Shown here: piece after piece, positions 18,300 through 26,625 of the stretch
Numbering within the stretch: the first letter of the stretch is position 1
Layout: every line of letters starts with the position of its first letter
NCBI RefSeq assembly: GCF_000934725.1
Contig: NZ_JYNS01000007.1
Location: forward strand, 166,160 to 230,159
DNA from: Methyloterricola oryzae
Lineage (GTDB): Bacteria > Pseudomonadota > Gammaproteobacteria > Methylococcales > Methylococcaceae
Direction: 5' to 3'
DNA length: 64,000 bases
Notes under the pieces: model-generated
Database searches by the model: none
Seen by the model: the letters and a program-made list of their open reading frames with translations, nothing else
Told to the model about the DNA's origin: nothing
Position numbers and translations under genes: made by a program

Positions 18300-19374
18300 G
18301 TTGCTGTTCGAGGCTAACGATCACATCTGGGAAGCGGGCTTCGAAGGCGGCCGCAGCGTGGTGGTCACCCGCCTCGGGCCCGTCGTGCGCGTCGCGCCGC
18401 GCCCGGCGCGCTTCATCAAACGCTTCTACCACGAAGTGTTCGAACTCCCCATCGAGGACTGGGAGATTCCCGTCGAACCTCTGGTGCTGGGCTCGTTCTG
18501 CACCGTCTCCGCCAGCGTGTCAGTGCGCTTCCAGCCCACCTTGCGCTATGCGCGGGACCATCTGGAGGCCCTGCCGGAACTGGGCCGGCATATCCGCCAG
18601 AGCCACCACGCCTTGCTGCGCGACCAGGTGGAAGAACACCTGCGCCGCCTGGAAGCCGACCCCGCCTGGCTGGAACAGGGCTGCGCCACCCACGAGAAGG
18701 CCATCGAGCGGGAAATCAACGAGCAGTTGGCGATCCGCTACATCCAGTGCCGCACCCGCTGCAGCATCACGCCCGTTTTCGGATCGCTGGAGGAAATCGA
18801 AGCCGCCGCGCCCTGGTCCCGGCACCGGACGCTGTACCTCGAGATACTCCGCCGTCAACGCGTGGCGGAGGAGCAGGCGCAACAGGAGGCGCACGCGCAG
18901 TCCCTGCTCGAGCAGCAGCGTCGGCTAGAGCAGGAGGAACAACTCCTCGCCGTCAAACAGCGTGAGGAAACCTTGCGCAAGGTGCGTCTGGAGCAGGAAC
19001 TGGAGAGCCTGCGTGCCGAATTACGCGTGGAGGAAGCCATGCAGGACGAGCAGCGGGGCAGCGAGGCGCGCCAGCGGCAGGAACAGATCCGCCATACCGC
19101 CCATCTGCGTGAATTGGAACTGGATGCTGACATCAACGAGAAAACCCGCCGCGCGCAGACCATGGACGACATGGAGGAACACATCAAGCGCGAGATCGAA
19201 CTGCTGGCCATGGAGCGCCAACGCCTGCTGCTGGAAGAGGAAGTGCGCGACGTGAAGGTGGCCAAGGCCAAGGGCTGGGTGATCAATGCCAAGAAGCGCT
19301 TTCCCCTCGGCGAGGGACGTCACGTCCTGCAAGGGCGTAACAAGGACGCTGCCGAGGAAGGCGAGTCCGGCTAG
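18292..19374 (+). CDS. Coiled-coil protein with SPFH-like N-terminal region, unknown function
   Basis: A 360-residue soluble protein. Residues 1-170 are mixed beta/alpha (GGRSVVVTRLGPVVRVAP; later LGSFCTVSASVSVRFQP), which faintly recalls band-7/SPFH domains. Residues about 190-325 are an almost uninterrupted charged coiled coil (EEQAQQEAHAQ ... MERQRLLLEEEV), then a basic tail. Its start lies inside the previous gene (8-bp overlap), so the two are translationally coupled and probably form one complex. No enzymatic motif is visible. The SPFH resemblance is an impression, not an established match. Confidence 0.75.
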   Translation: MDELLFEANDHIWEAGFEGGRSVVVTRLGPVVRVAPRPARFIKRFYHEVFELPIEDWEIPVEPLVLGSFCTVSASVSVRFQPTLRYARDHLEALPELGRHIRQSHHALLRDQVEEHLRRLEADPAWLEQGCATHEKAIEREINEQLAIRYIQCRTRCSITPVFGSLEEIEAAAPWSRHRTLYLEILRRQRVAEEQAQQEAHAQSLLEQQRRLEQEEQLLAVKQREETLRKVRLEQELESLRAELRVEEAMQDEQRGSEARQRQEQIRHTAHLRELELDADINEKTRRAQTMDDMEEHIKREIELLAMERQRLLLEEEVRDVKVAKAKGWVINAKKRFPLGEGRHVLQGRNKDAAEEGESG

Positions 19375-19381
19375 ACTCCGA

Positions 19382-19825
19382 TTATCCCGTCGTAAAATCC
19401 GATTCGAGCGCCGAGCGCACCGCGTGCCAGGCCGATCCTGAGGGCAGGAAATGCAAGTGCGCCTTGCCGTCATCCCCCGCCTGCCTCGCGAACGCGGCCT
19501 CCATTTCATCGCGGCCATCGGCCGCTCCGTCCATCAGCAGAACCAGCCGGAAGCGGTTGTAAGCCGCCGCGTCCCGCTCCGCCCTGCCCCGCTCCACAAG
19601 GGACGGTAGCCAATGGAGCAAGGAACTCCCCTCCGATCCTTCCACGGCGTAGATCAAGAGCCTGCCGCCGATCAGGATACGCAGGTAGTTCGGATCAGTC
19701 CGCTCCACCCTTGGCCATGAGGATTCGATCTGGCGGAAGACCTCAGCGGGACAGCCGCAGCCGAGGGCGCCCGTCACGAAGCCCTGAATGACTGCGCGAC
19801 TTGCTTCGACGCTGCGCTCGCTCAC
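19382..19825 (-). CDS. Small conserved-looking protein with GCGCPAEVF motif
   Basis: A 147-residue soluble protein with a GTG start. The segment ALGCGCPAEVF (residues about 20-30) holds two cysteines spaced CxC, which could bind metal or form a disulphide. The remainder is mixed alpha/beta without recognised motifs. It follows the membrane spermidine-synthase-like gene by 18 bp on the same strand and ends 7 bp from the oppositely read coiled-coil gene. Function is unknown; the operon partner ApbE suggests a link to flavin or redox maturation (inference). Confidence 0.6.
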   Translation of the reverse strand: MSERSVEASRAVIQGFVTGALGCGCPAEVFRQIESSWPRVERTDPNYLRILIGGRLLIYAVEGSEGSSLLHWLPSLVERGRAERDAAAYNRFRLVLLMDGAADGRDEMEAAFARQAGDDGKAHLHFLPSGSAWHAVRSALESDFTTG

Positions 19826-19843
19826 CTGCAGGATCGCCTGCCC

Positions 19844-21394
19844 TCAGCGCACAAACAGATCGCCGCCGAACATGTCCACCAGGAAACGCCGGTAATGCTC
19901 GGATTTGGCGATCTGCAGATGTTCCAGGGGATTCAGGTTGTCCGTCAGCACGGTGCCAGGCGCGGGGTCCACCGGGAACACCCGCTCCTGCAGCCAGGCG
20001 GTCTGGTCTGGCGAGAGGCCTGGCGCATGGATGTCGACGGGCTGGCGACCGGCCAGGAAGATGAAGTCGGTGAACTCCTTGCCCGGTTCGGAAATGAAGA
20101 CCGCCTGTTGGGGGAAGGCCTGGGCAAGGGTGCGCGAAACGGAGTTGAGCGCGAGGCTGTTGGGCCCCTGGGCGAAGGCGACGAAATTCACCGCCAGTAT
20201 GCCTCGTTCCGACAGCAGCCCCCGCAGTTGTTCCAGGGTCTCCACCGTCATCAAATGGGCGGGCTCGGACCCGCCGGTGAAACAATCGAGGATGATCAGG
20301 TCATAAGGTCCGGTCAGATGGCGGATCTCATAGCGGGCATCGCCCACGATCACCCTGCCGGTGGGCTTGAACGCGAAGTGATCCTCCGCGGCGCTGGAGA
20401 CCGCCGGGTCGATTTCCAGGGAATCGGTCACCATCCGGTAGCGGTCGTGCAGCACCTTGCCCATGTGGCCGGCGCCCAGGCCGACGATCAACCCGCGTTG
20501 CATGGGCGGGCGCATGGCGGGAATCAACCCGACGATGTCTTGGTAACTCAGCACGCTCTCGCCATTGACCAGACTCGCCGCGCCGATGGCGGAGGCATCC
20601 GAGGTGAGGAGTCGCAAGCGGCGCGAGGAATCATCGATCACGCGCACCCAACCGTACAGGCTCTCGCGCTCGGACAGGACGCGGAACTTATCGCCCACCG
20701 GCACATGGCCGGCGCTCAGCACCTTGGGCACCATCCCCAAGCCGATCACACCGAGCAGGAACGCGGGCAACAGCGCCTTGGCCGCGCCGAGACGGCCTCG
20801 CTCCAGCAATCCCACGATCAGGGACAGGGCCAGAAGAAGCAACCCCGTGCCCACCAATATCTCGCGCGAGCCTATCAGAGGAAACAGGAAGAACCCCAGG
20901 ATCAGCGTGCCCACCACGCTGCCCACGGTGCTGACGGCATATATCGAGCCCGCGCTGTTACCCACCCCAGCCAGGGTGGAGGTGGAGAGTTTGATGGCGA
21001 AAGGGCCCACCATGCCCAGCAGGGTGAGGCTCGGGGAGAACAGAACCAGTGCACTGATGAAAGCGCCCAGGCGCAGTCCCAGGGGATCGGTCGCCAGGAG
21101 CACGGGACGGGTCGCCCAGGGGATCGCCAGGGTCAGTACCGCGGCCAGGGCGATGATGAGGGAAAGGCCCGAGCGCCGGGCGCGGTCGGCCCAGCGCCCC
21201 CCCATGAAATAGCCGAGGGCCAGGGCGATCATGGTCACCGAAATCAGCGAAGACCACACGTACAGGCTGGCGCCGTAGAAAGGCGCGATCAGCCGCGTCC
21301 CCAGCAGTTCGATGACCATCACCGCGGACCCGGTGACAAATACGGTGAAAAAAAGAGCGGCCTTGCCGCCCAAATTGCCTGGGCTATCGTTCAT
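19844..21394 (-). CDS. Membrane protein with C-terminal spermidine-synthase-like domain
   Basis: A 516-residue protein. The first half contains about seven membrane helices (GSAVMVIELLGTRLIAPFYG at the start, typical of fused MFS/spermidine-synthase proteins). The second half is a Rossmann fold with LIVGLGAGHMGKVLHDRY, the acidic loop SLEIDP and GDARYEIRHL, ending in a strand/helix pattern like aminopropyltransferases. Real polyamine synthesis is unlikely to be its only option, since these fusions mostly lack characterised substrates. ATG at 21394 starts the family-like sequence; the longer frame to 21478 has no support. It lies 32 bp after apbE. Confidence 0.8.
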   Translation of the reverse strand: MNDSPGNLGGKAALFFTVFVTGSAVMVIELLGTRLIAPFYGASLYVWSSLISVTMIALALGYFMGGRWADRARRSGLSLIIALAAVLTLAIPWATRPVLLATDPLGLRLGAFISALVLFSPSLTLLGMVGPFAIKLSTSTLAGVGNSAGSIYAVSTVGSVVGTLILGFFLFPLIGSREILVGTGLLLLALSLIVGLLERGRLGAAKALLPAFLLGVIGLGMVPKVLSAGHVPVGDKFRVLSERESLYGWVRVIDDSSRRLRLLTSDASAIGAASLVNGESVLSYQDIVGLIPAMRPPMQRGLIVGLGAGHMGKVLHDRYRMVTDSLEIDPAVSSAAEDHFAFKPTGRVIVGDARYEIRHLTGPYDLIILDCFTGGSEPAHLMTVETLEQLRGLLSERGILAVNFVAFAQGPNSLALNSVSRTLAQAFPQQAVFISEPGKEFTDFIFLAGRQPVDIHAPGLSPDQTAWLQERVFPVDPAPGTVLTDNLNPLEHLQIAKSEHYRRFLVDMFGGDLFVR

Positions 21395-21426
21395 GCGCTT
21401 TTCGTTCTTGGAATACAGACTGCGTA

Positions 21427-22338
21427 TCAGGCATGGCCAGCCAGGGAGCCGCCCACGGCGCCGCGCACATCCATCCAAAGATGCGCCAGGCCCAGGGATT
21501 GCAGCCAGGCCGGTCCGTCCCGCTCCTTGAGCATAGCGATGGTGGAGGCGCTGCCGGCGACGACGCAGAACTCGCCGACCACGGTGACCGCCGCCATATG
21601 CCGCACAGGCCAGCCGGTCTTCGGGTTCAACACATGGCCGTAACGCTCATCGCCAAGCACGATACAGCGCTCGTAGTCGCCGCTGCTGGCAACCGCGCCC
21701 TCGTGCAGTTCAATGGTGTCCAGCACCCCGGAATGCTGGCGTGGATGGCGGATGCCGATGCGCCAGGGCGTCCCGTCCGCGCGCGGGCCGACGATCTTGA
21801 TGTCGCCGCCCAGGTTGACGATGCCGCTATGCACACCAACTTCGCGGCACAGGGCCGCGGCCCGGTCCACGGCGTATTCCTTCACCACCCCGCCCAGATC
21901 CAGTTCCATGCCGGGCACCCTGAAGTCGAGCCGTGGCGGCTTCCATGTCACCTTGTCCCAGCCGATCCGCTCCAGCAGGGCTTCCACCTGCCCCGCCTCG
22001 GGAAGTTTGCCTTGATCGAAGCGCCAAACCTGGCGCAACAAACCGGAGGTGATATCGAACAAGCCCCCGCTCTGCTCATAGCAGGCGAGAGCGTAATTGA
22101 GCAGTCCGGCCGTTTCCGCATCCACTTCGATGGAACCGCCCACCGCCGCGGCCCGGTTGATCTCGGACAGGAAACTGTCGTCCTTGTAGCGCGAATAGCG
22201 CGCCTCCAGTCTCTGCACATCGGCAATGGCGGCCCCGGCCGCCTGCTCGGCCTGGCGGGCATCCCGCGCGAAAAGCTGTACCTCGCAGGGCGAACCCATG
22301 GCCTTGAAGCCCTGCCGGAAAACCTGAGGCCGGACCAC
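21427..22338 (-). CDS. apbE: FAD:protein FMN transferase (ApbE family)
   Basis: A 303-residue enzyme that attaches FMN from FAD to threonine or serine of target flavoproteins in or near the periplasm. Key segments: AMGSPCEVQLFA at the N-terminus, ARYSRYKDDSFLSEINR, DLGGVVKEYAVD, NLGGDIK, SSGDYER and the metal/FAD-site RYGHVLNPKTGWPV. No obvious signal peptide or lipobox is visible, unlike many ApbEs. The start is GTG with no strong ribosome site. No clear target (NqrC, RnfG or FMN-bind protein) lies within the window. Confidence 0.9.
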   Translation of the reverse strand: MVRPQVFRQGFKAMGSPCEVQLFARDARQAEQAAGAAIADVQRLEARYSRYKDDSFLSEINRAAAVGGSIEVDAETAGLLNYALACYEQSGGLFDITSGLLRQVWRFDQGKLPEAGQVEALLERIGWDKVTWKPPRLDFRVPGMELDLGGVVKEYAVDRAAALCREVGVHSGIVNLGGDIKIVGPRADGTPWRIGIRHPRQHSGVLDTIELHEGAVASSGDYERCIVLGDERYGHVLNPKTGWPVRHMAAVTVVGEFCVVAGSASTIAMLKERDGPAWLQSLGLAHLWMDVRGAVGGSLAGHA

Positions 22339-22426
22339 GTCTTAGCGGCGGAACATCGCTATCAAATCCAACGACCCATTTCAGACCTGGCGCGCCAGCC
22401 GCGTATGCAGCCTCCAAAAACAGGCC

Positions 22427-22870
22427 TCACTGGTTCTGCGAATAGCTCTGGTCGGTGCCGGTATGAATGGAACCAGCCGTCTCGCAGTGGTAGATCATCG
22501 TGTAGAAGGCCTTGCCGGCCCCCGCCTTGTTCACGATGACCCGATAGGGCGACGTACCGCCGTCGATTCTGACCTCGCCACTGCCACCCAAATCACCGCT
22601 CACCGGATCAGTGACATTCATGACGATCTGCTTGTCCGGCACCAGTATCTGAGCGCTCACCACCGGTCCGTTGGCCGGCGCACCGGCAACCAGTTCGAAC
22701 AGCAGGAAGGCAGGGGTGCCGTTGCCATCGTCGAAACACGAAATGGTGTGCACATCCGTGGCGGTGACACCAACGCCGAGGGGACTGCTCTCCTCGTGGG
22801 CGAAGCCACTGCCCGACCAGATCAGCGCCGCCAGGCCAGTAAATACGATATTGAAAACATGCGAATTCAT
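22427..22870 (-). CDS. Secreted protein with predicted N-terminal His, unknown function
   Basis: A 147-residue exported protein. ATG at 22870 follows AGGAGCGG, and the signal peptide (about residues 1-24) ends GFA/HEES, so the mature protein would begin with His. The mature part is a beta-rich domain with cysteines in ISCFDDG and YHCETAG, likely one disulphide. I do not recognise the family. Its neighbour at 23854 also has a predicted mature His1, and a third secreted protein lies between them. Confidence 0.65.
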   Translation of the reverse strand: MNSHVFNIVFTGLAALIWSGSGFAHEESSPLGVGVTATDVHTISCFDDGNGTPAFLLFELVAGAPANGPVVSAQILVPDKQIVMNVTDPVSGDLGGSGEVRIDGGTSPYRVIVNKAGAGKAFYTMIYHCETAGSIHTGTDQSYSQNQ

Positions 22871-22919
22871 TGCCGCTCCTGCCATATCAGAAAGTCGTCT
22901 ACGGTTGATCATGGCGCAT

Positions 22920-23714
22920 TCAGGGCGAGGAAGATTGCAGCAGGGTCACCACCGGTGTTCCGGCTTCAACATCAGAACTGTCCAGGCAACTGCTCCGCAG
23001 GACATACTGAAAATCAGCCGGGGCGGGCGTGCCGTTGTGGGCGACGAGGACTTGGTAGTCGCCCGGGTCAAAGCCAGTCAATTCACCTGGGAAACTTTCC
23101 GGGACACTGACGGCAACCGGACGGTTATCAGAAAATCTGGAATTCGAGAAGTTAGTAACCTGCGCAATCAGGACCGGAGTCCCTTTCGTGATATTGGTGA
23201 GTTGGACCAGCAAGGACTTCGGATCGCCCCCGGTTTTGGTTTTACCGCAATTGACCGTGAGCTTTTTTCCCTTCTTCTTGAGATTTCCGGCCGAACTGGT
23301 CAACGAGGTCTTGACCGCCTGTCCTGCCGCATTCAGGCACTGGAACCCGGCAGAATAGGACTGCTTGGATGAACCGGTACTGCCGCTGGTATCGATGGTG
23401 ATGGAATACTTGCCTTTGCCGCCGTCCAGGGACACCTCCTGCGTCATGCCTGGCGTGACCGGAGCGGAGTTGGCCACATTGCCGCCTTTGGCGACCTTGA
23501 GGTTCTGTAGCAGGCTCGCCTGCGGCGCCAGGCTCCGGCTTGCCTGTATTTTCAAGTGGTCCGTGCCTTCCGGACACGAAACCTGATACTGGTCAATGGC
23601 GCCTCTGCCGCCACTGAGGGTTGCCTCCTGCACATCCTCGGCCACCGCAGTTCCGGCCAAAAAAGAACCGCAGAGCCATGCGCTGACCGTCAAAGCTTTT
23701 CTGAATTCAGTCAT
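22920..23714 (-). CDS. Secreted beta-rich protein, unknown function
   Basis: A 264-residue exported protein with a signal peptide (about 1-25, ending AVA/EDVQ). Two related-looking halves have Gly-rich turns (SGGRGAIDQY and DGGKGKYSI) and four cysteines, followed by a Lys-rich linker (KKKGKKL). The repeated GG-x-G turns suggest a beta-sandwich repeated twice. No family is recognised. It lies 49 bp upstream of the gene starting at 22870 and 76 bp downstream of the hairpin flanking the larger secreted protein gene. Confidence 0.6.
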   Translation of the reverse strand: MTEFRKALTVSAWLCGSFLAGTAVAEDVQEATLSGGRGAIDQYQVSCPEGTDHLKIQASRSLAPQASLLQNLKVAKGGNVANSAPVTPGMTQEVSLDGGKGKYSITIDTSGSTGSSKQSYSAGFQCLNAAGQAVKTSLTSSAGNLKKKGKKLTVNCGKTKTGGDPKSLLVQLTNITKGTPVLIAQVTNFSNSRFSDNRPVAVSVPESFPGELTGFDPGDYQVLVAHNGTPAPADFQYVLRSSCLDSSDVEAGTPVVTLLQSSSP

Positions 23715-23741
23715 GGAGATAAACGTGTGTCACGCCCTTTG

Positions 23742-23777
23742 AAAAAAACAGCACTCTTTTCTTAAGAAAAGAGTGCT
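23742..23777 (-). terminator. Rho-independent terminator after the YcnI-like gene
   Basis: A perfect 28-bp palindrome (arms AGCACTCTTTTC and GAAAAGAGTGCT around TTAA, 23750-23777) is followed on the minus strand by G and seven T residues. It lies 76 bp past the stop of the gene at 23854 and 35 bp before the next start. This is a textbook terminator, so the next two genes probably need their own promoter or receive readthrough. Confidence 0.8.
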
Positions 23778-23853
23778 GGAGAAAATTGCCACCATGATAT
23801 CAAATTACATGGCGGCAAGAGGCAAGTGCCCGCTTTACCGGATACTCAAAACT

Positions 23854-24780
23854 TTATTTGGTCGGCCAGTACTTCTCGCCGGATCCCTTCGGATACTTCT
23901 GCTTGCGCATGGGCAGCATGGCATCGATGTCCGCCGTGGAAGGCTCGATGAACAAGGTGTCATAATCCGCCGAGGCGCAGGCCGTCGCATCGTAGTCCTT
24001 GTTGTTGATGGTCAGGGTGGGCCAGAAGATGGCTTGGCTCTCGTTGGGCATGGTGGCCGGATCGTTGAACAAGGCAGTCTTGGAGCCGATCCAGACATCC
24101 ACGTTGGAGGCCGCGTCCTTGTACGACTTGTTGCCCTTGCCGCACCAGTCGGCCACAGCGACGCGGATTCTCAGGGTCTTGGCGCAGGAGGTCTCCTTGA
24201 ACTGGATGCCGCCGATGCGGAAGGGCGACAGCCCGGTGGTGCTGATATCGCTGCCGTCCGGCTTCTTGGCGCTTTCAATCAGAACCGGTCCCTTGATCGG
24301 GAAATTACCGTTCCAGCCCTGCCAGCCGCGGTTATTGCCGCTAGCGTCCACCGTCGGCAGGTTGTTGGCGAATAACTGGTCGCCGCCCATGTCCAGAGCG
24401 ATAGAGGTTTTCAAAGCCACGTCGGCAGTGGAATCGACGATGTCGTTTTCAAAGCTCGTAACGGTCGGCTCCTCACCGGCGGTGACGGTGGCCGTGCTCA
24501 GGCTCTTGCGCATGACCACGTTGGAGGTCTTGGTGAAATCGGGGAACACCACGCTCAGGGCGATGACGTCTTTGTGCGGCGCGGTGCTGCCCTCGCCGCC
24601 GGCATTGGAATTACAGCCGTGGGTGATGGTGACAGCGTTCCACTTGGCCGACTGGGTCGACGTACCGGAATCGATCTGTTCCTTGAACCCGGCATGGGCG
24701 TGAACGCCCTGCGCAGCGCCACCCAGGGCCGCCACGGCCAGGAAGCTAATCAGTTTCTTGTGCTTATTATGTTCGAACAT
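23854..24780 (-). CDS. Secreted YcnI-like (DUF1775-like) protein with predicted N-terminal His
   Basis: A 308-residue exported protein. The signal peptide ends GVHA/HAGF, giving a mature N-terminal His. About 25 residues later comes VTITHGCNSN, resembling the HGC motif of DUF1775/YcnI, a family in which the mature N-terminal His binds Cu(II). There are several further cysteines (ETSCAKT, WCGKG, TACAS), and the protein is longer than typical YcnI. A periplasmic or extracellular copper-binding role is plausible, but the family call rests on two motifs only. A strong terminator follows the gene. Confidence 0.55.
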   Translation of the reverse strand: MFEHNKHKKLISFLAVAALGGAAQGVHAHAGFKEQIDSGTSTQSAKWNAVTITHGCNSNAGGEGSTAPHKDVIALSVVFPDFTKTSNVVMRKSLSTATVTAGEEPTVTSFENDIVDSTADVALKTSIALDMGGDQLFANNLPTVDASGNNRGWQGWNGNFPIKGPVLIESAKKPDGSDISTTGLSPFRIGGIQFKETSCAKTLRIRVAVADWCGKGNKSYKDAASNVDVWIGSKTALFNDPATMPNESQAIFWPTLTINNKDYDATACASADYDTLFIEPSTADIDAMLPMRKQKYPKGSGEKYWPTK

Positions 24781-25324
24781 TGCAAGTCCTCGTCATTTTC
24801 GGATGGTGATGCGTGGGCGACCAGCAGTCCTGCCGGCGTCCTGTCATTATCGACACGCGTCTTCAAGCACGTTTTGCGCCAACCCAAAAAAATGTAGGCA
24901 ATTCAGTCAGGAATTGCAGCCATACGGAAGGAAGCGTGGCTTTAGGCACCTCAAACTGCGCCATATGCCGCACTTATCCTGTGTCAACTGAGGCATCTCA
25001 CGCATTCAGGACACCCAACCAATCAGAAAAAGCCGTACGACAGGCTGCAAATCACAGGTCATCCCGGGGATTGGCGAGCAGCAGATTCAGCGTATAGGAA
25101 ATACGTACCCGATGAAGCTTTTCCCTACACAAGCAAAAGCTCATAGGTGTGTCATATGCCACACCCCGTCGAGCAGGCAGACGCATTTGCCACAGTGGAA
25201 ATAGGTGGGAGTCGATAGAAGGCGCCGCCGGTTCGCGCGCAAGGGCTGCGAGTTTTCAGCCCGTGGAGCGAACGACCGCTGGCTGCGTCAGAGCTCTGGA
25301 ACCCGGCTAAGCAACATCGCGGCG
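24781..25324. other. Intergenic region, no gene seen
   Basis: About 540 bp separate the YcnI-like gene start from the flgL stop; both read leftwards. Codon pattern looks random in all frames, and neither a tRNA-like fold nor a strong hairpin is apparent. It must contain the promoter for the gene starting at 24780, but no clear -35/-10 pair was found. A small RNA cannot be excluded. Confidence 0.35.
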
Positions 25325-26623
25325 TCAAATATAGTCGAACAAGGTGAGCCCCTGGACCTTGGAATAGGCTTGCTGGGCCGCCTTCAAGGCGAAGGTCTGA
25401 AGGTTGAACTCGCTGATGGCAGTCGCGTAGTCCAGATCCTGGGTGGTGGAGAGATAGCCCTTCTGGTCGGTGGTGAACTTGAGGTTCATGGCATCCTGGC
25501 TCTGCAAGGCCTGCAAACGGGCACCCACGGTCACACGAATATCGTCCACGGCGGTCATGGCGCGCTGGATACGCTCGATGTCCTTGTCGTCCGGCGTGTT
25601 GTTCTTCATGTTCTCCGCGAAGTTGTAAATAACATTGAGGATGTTCTCCTCCGGTTGCGCGAACACGGCCGGCGGATCCGGGGCCGGATTGCCGGTCATC
25701 CAGGGCCTGGACGCTCCTTGCGGCACCACCGGCGGCCAGACTCGGCTGGTGAGATTGACCTGGAAGCTGTCGGTGCTGCCCGAGGTGCCGATGGCGTTCA
25801 CCGACTCGGTCAGGTCGAATGTGATGCCATCTTGCGTAACGATCGGATAGCCCGCGGTCGAACTGGGAAGACTACTTGCCGTGCCGGTGGCCAGGTCGGT
25901 AATGGTCACGCCCGCCGAGGTGACGTCGACCTTGTAGTCATGACCGGTTAGGGCGCCGGCGTTGCTGATGGTGGCATCGATGCTGCCCAGGTTGGTCTTC
26001 GGGGTCTGCACCTCCACCGCGGGACTGGGCATGTCGGCGATATCGATATTGAAGATGTCGCTGCCGGGGTCGCTGTCCTCGAGACGAAAGGTCGGACCCA
26101 CCATGGTGGAATGCCGGCTGGCGTCCCCCTGGTAGACATAGGTGCCGCCCACTTCGCTGCCGCCCACGGTGTAAGCCTGATAGGCGTAGGGCGGTGTGGT
26201 GGAATTGAAGCCACCGAAAAGGTATTCGCCGCCATCGGTCTTGGCGTTGGCCAGGTCGCGTACCTGAAACAGGATCTGGCGCGCCTCCACCTCGATGGAG
26301 CGGCGGTCGGACTCGGACAGGCTGTCGTTACGGCCCTGTATCGCCAACTCGTTGAGCCGCTGCATGGCGTTAAGCACGCTGTCCAAGGCCGAATCTTCCT
26401 GGGACAGGCGCGACGTGGCCATGGTCACGTTGCTCTGATACTGCTCGGTGATGCTGATGGACTCGGTCAACAGCAGGGCGCGCACCGCGGCTGGCGCGTC
26501 GTCCGAAGGTGTCACCACGCGCAGGCCGGATGCCATCTGCACCTGGCTCTTGGCGATCTTGCTCTGCTGGTTGAGCATGGCGTTGACGCCGAGTTCCTGC
26601 GTCAATTGGGTCGAGATGCGCAT
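25325..26623 (-). CDS. flgL: Flagellar hook-associated protein 3 (hook-filament junction)
   Basis: A 432-residue protein with a flagellin-like N-terminus (MRISTQL, SGLRVVTPSDDAPAA, LSQEDSALDSVLNAMQRLNELA) and C-terminus (helix ending AYSKVQGLTLFDYI). FlgL is secreted through the flagellar export channel and joins filament to hook. The central variable region (about 140-330) is larger than in enteric FlgL. It is last in the flgBCDEFGHIJKL run, 2 bp after flgK. Confidence 0.93.
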   Translation of the reverse strand: MRISTQLTQELGVNAMLNQQSKIAKSQVQMASGLRVVTPSDDAPAAVRALLLTESISITEQYQSNVTMATSRLSQEDSALDSVLNAMQRLNELAIQGRNDSLSESDRRSIEVEARQILFQVRDLANAKTDGGEYLFGGFNSTTPPYAYQAYTVGGSEVGGTYVYQGDASRHSTMVGPTFRLEDSDPGSDIFNIDIADMPSPAVEVQTPKTNLGSIDATISNAGALTGHDYKVDVTSAGVTITDLATGTASSLPSSTAGYPIVTQDGITFDLTESVNAIGTSGSTDSFQVNLTSRVWPPVVPQGASRPWMTGNPAPDPPAVFAQPEENILNVIYNFAENMKNNTPDDKDIERIQRAMTAVDDIRVTVGARLQALQSQDAMNLKFTTDQKGYLSTTQDLDYATAISEFNLQTFALKAAQQAYSKVQGLTLFDYI

Positions 26624-26625
26624 GG

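Noticed and set aside
15044..19374. HerA cluster as a known antiphage system
   Set aside because: No Sir2, DUF4297, NurA or other nuclease is present in or beside the cluster, so a named HerA defence system cannot be claimed.
19895..21643. Long plus-strand open frame (582 codons) opposite the spermidine-synthase-like gene
   Set aside because: Gln/Arg/His-rich shadow of a clear membrane-protein gene on the other strand.
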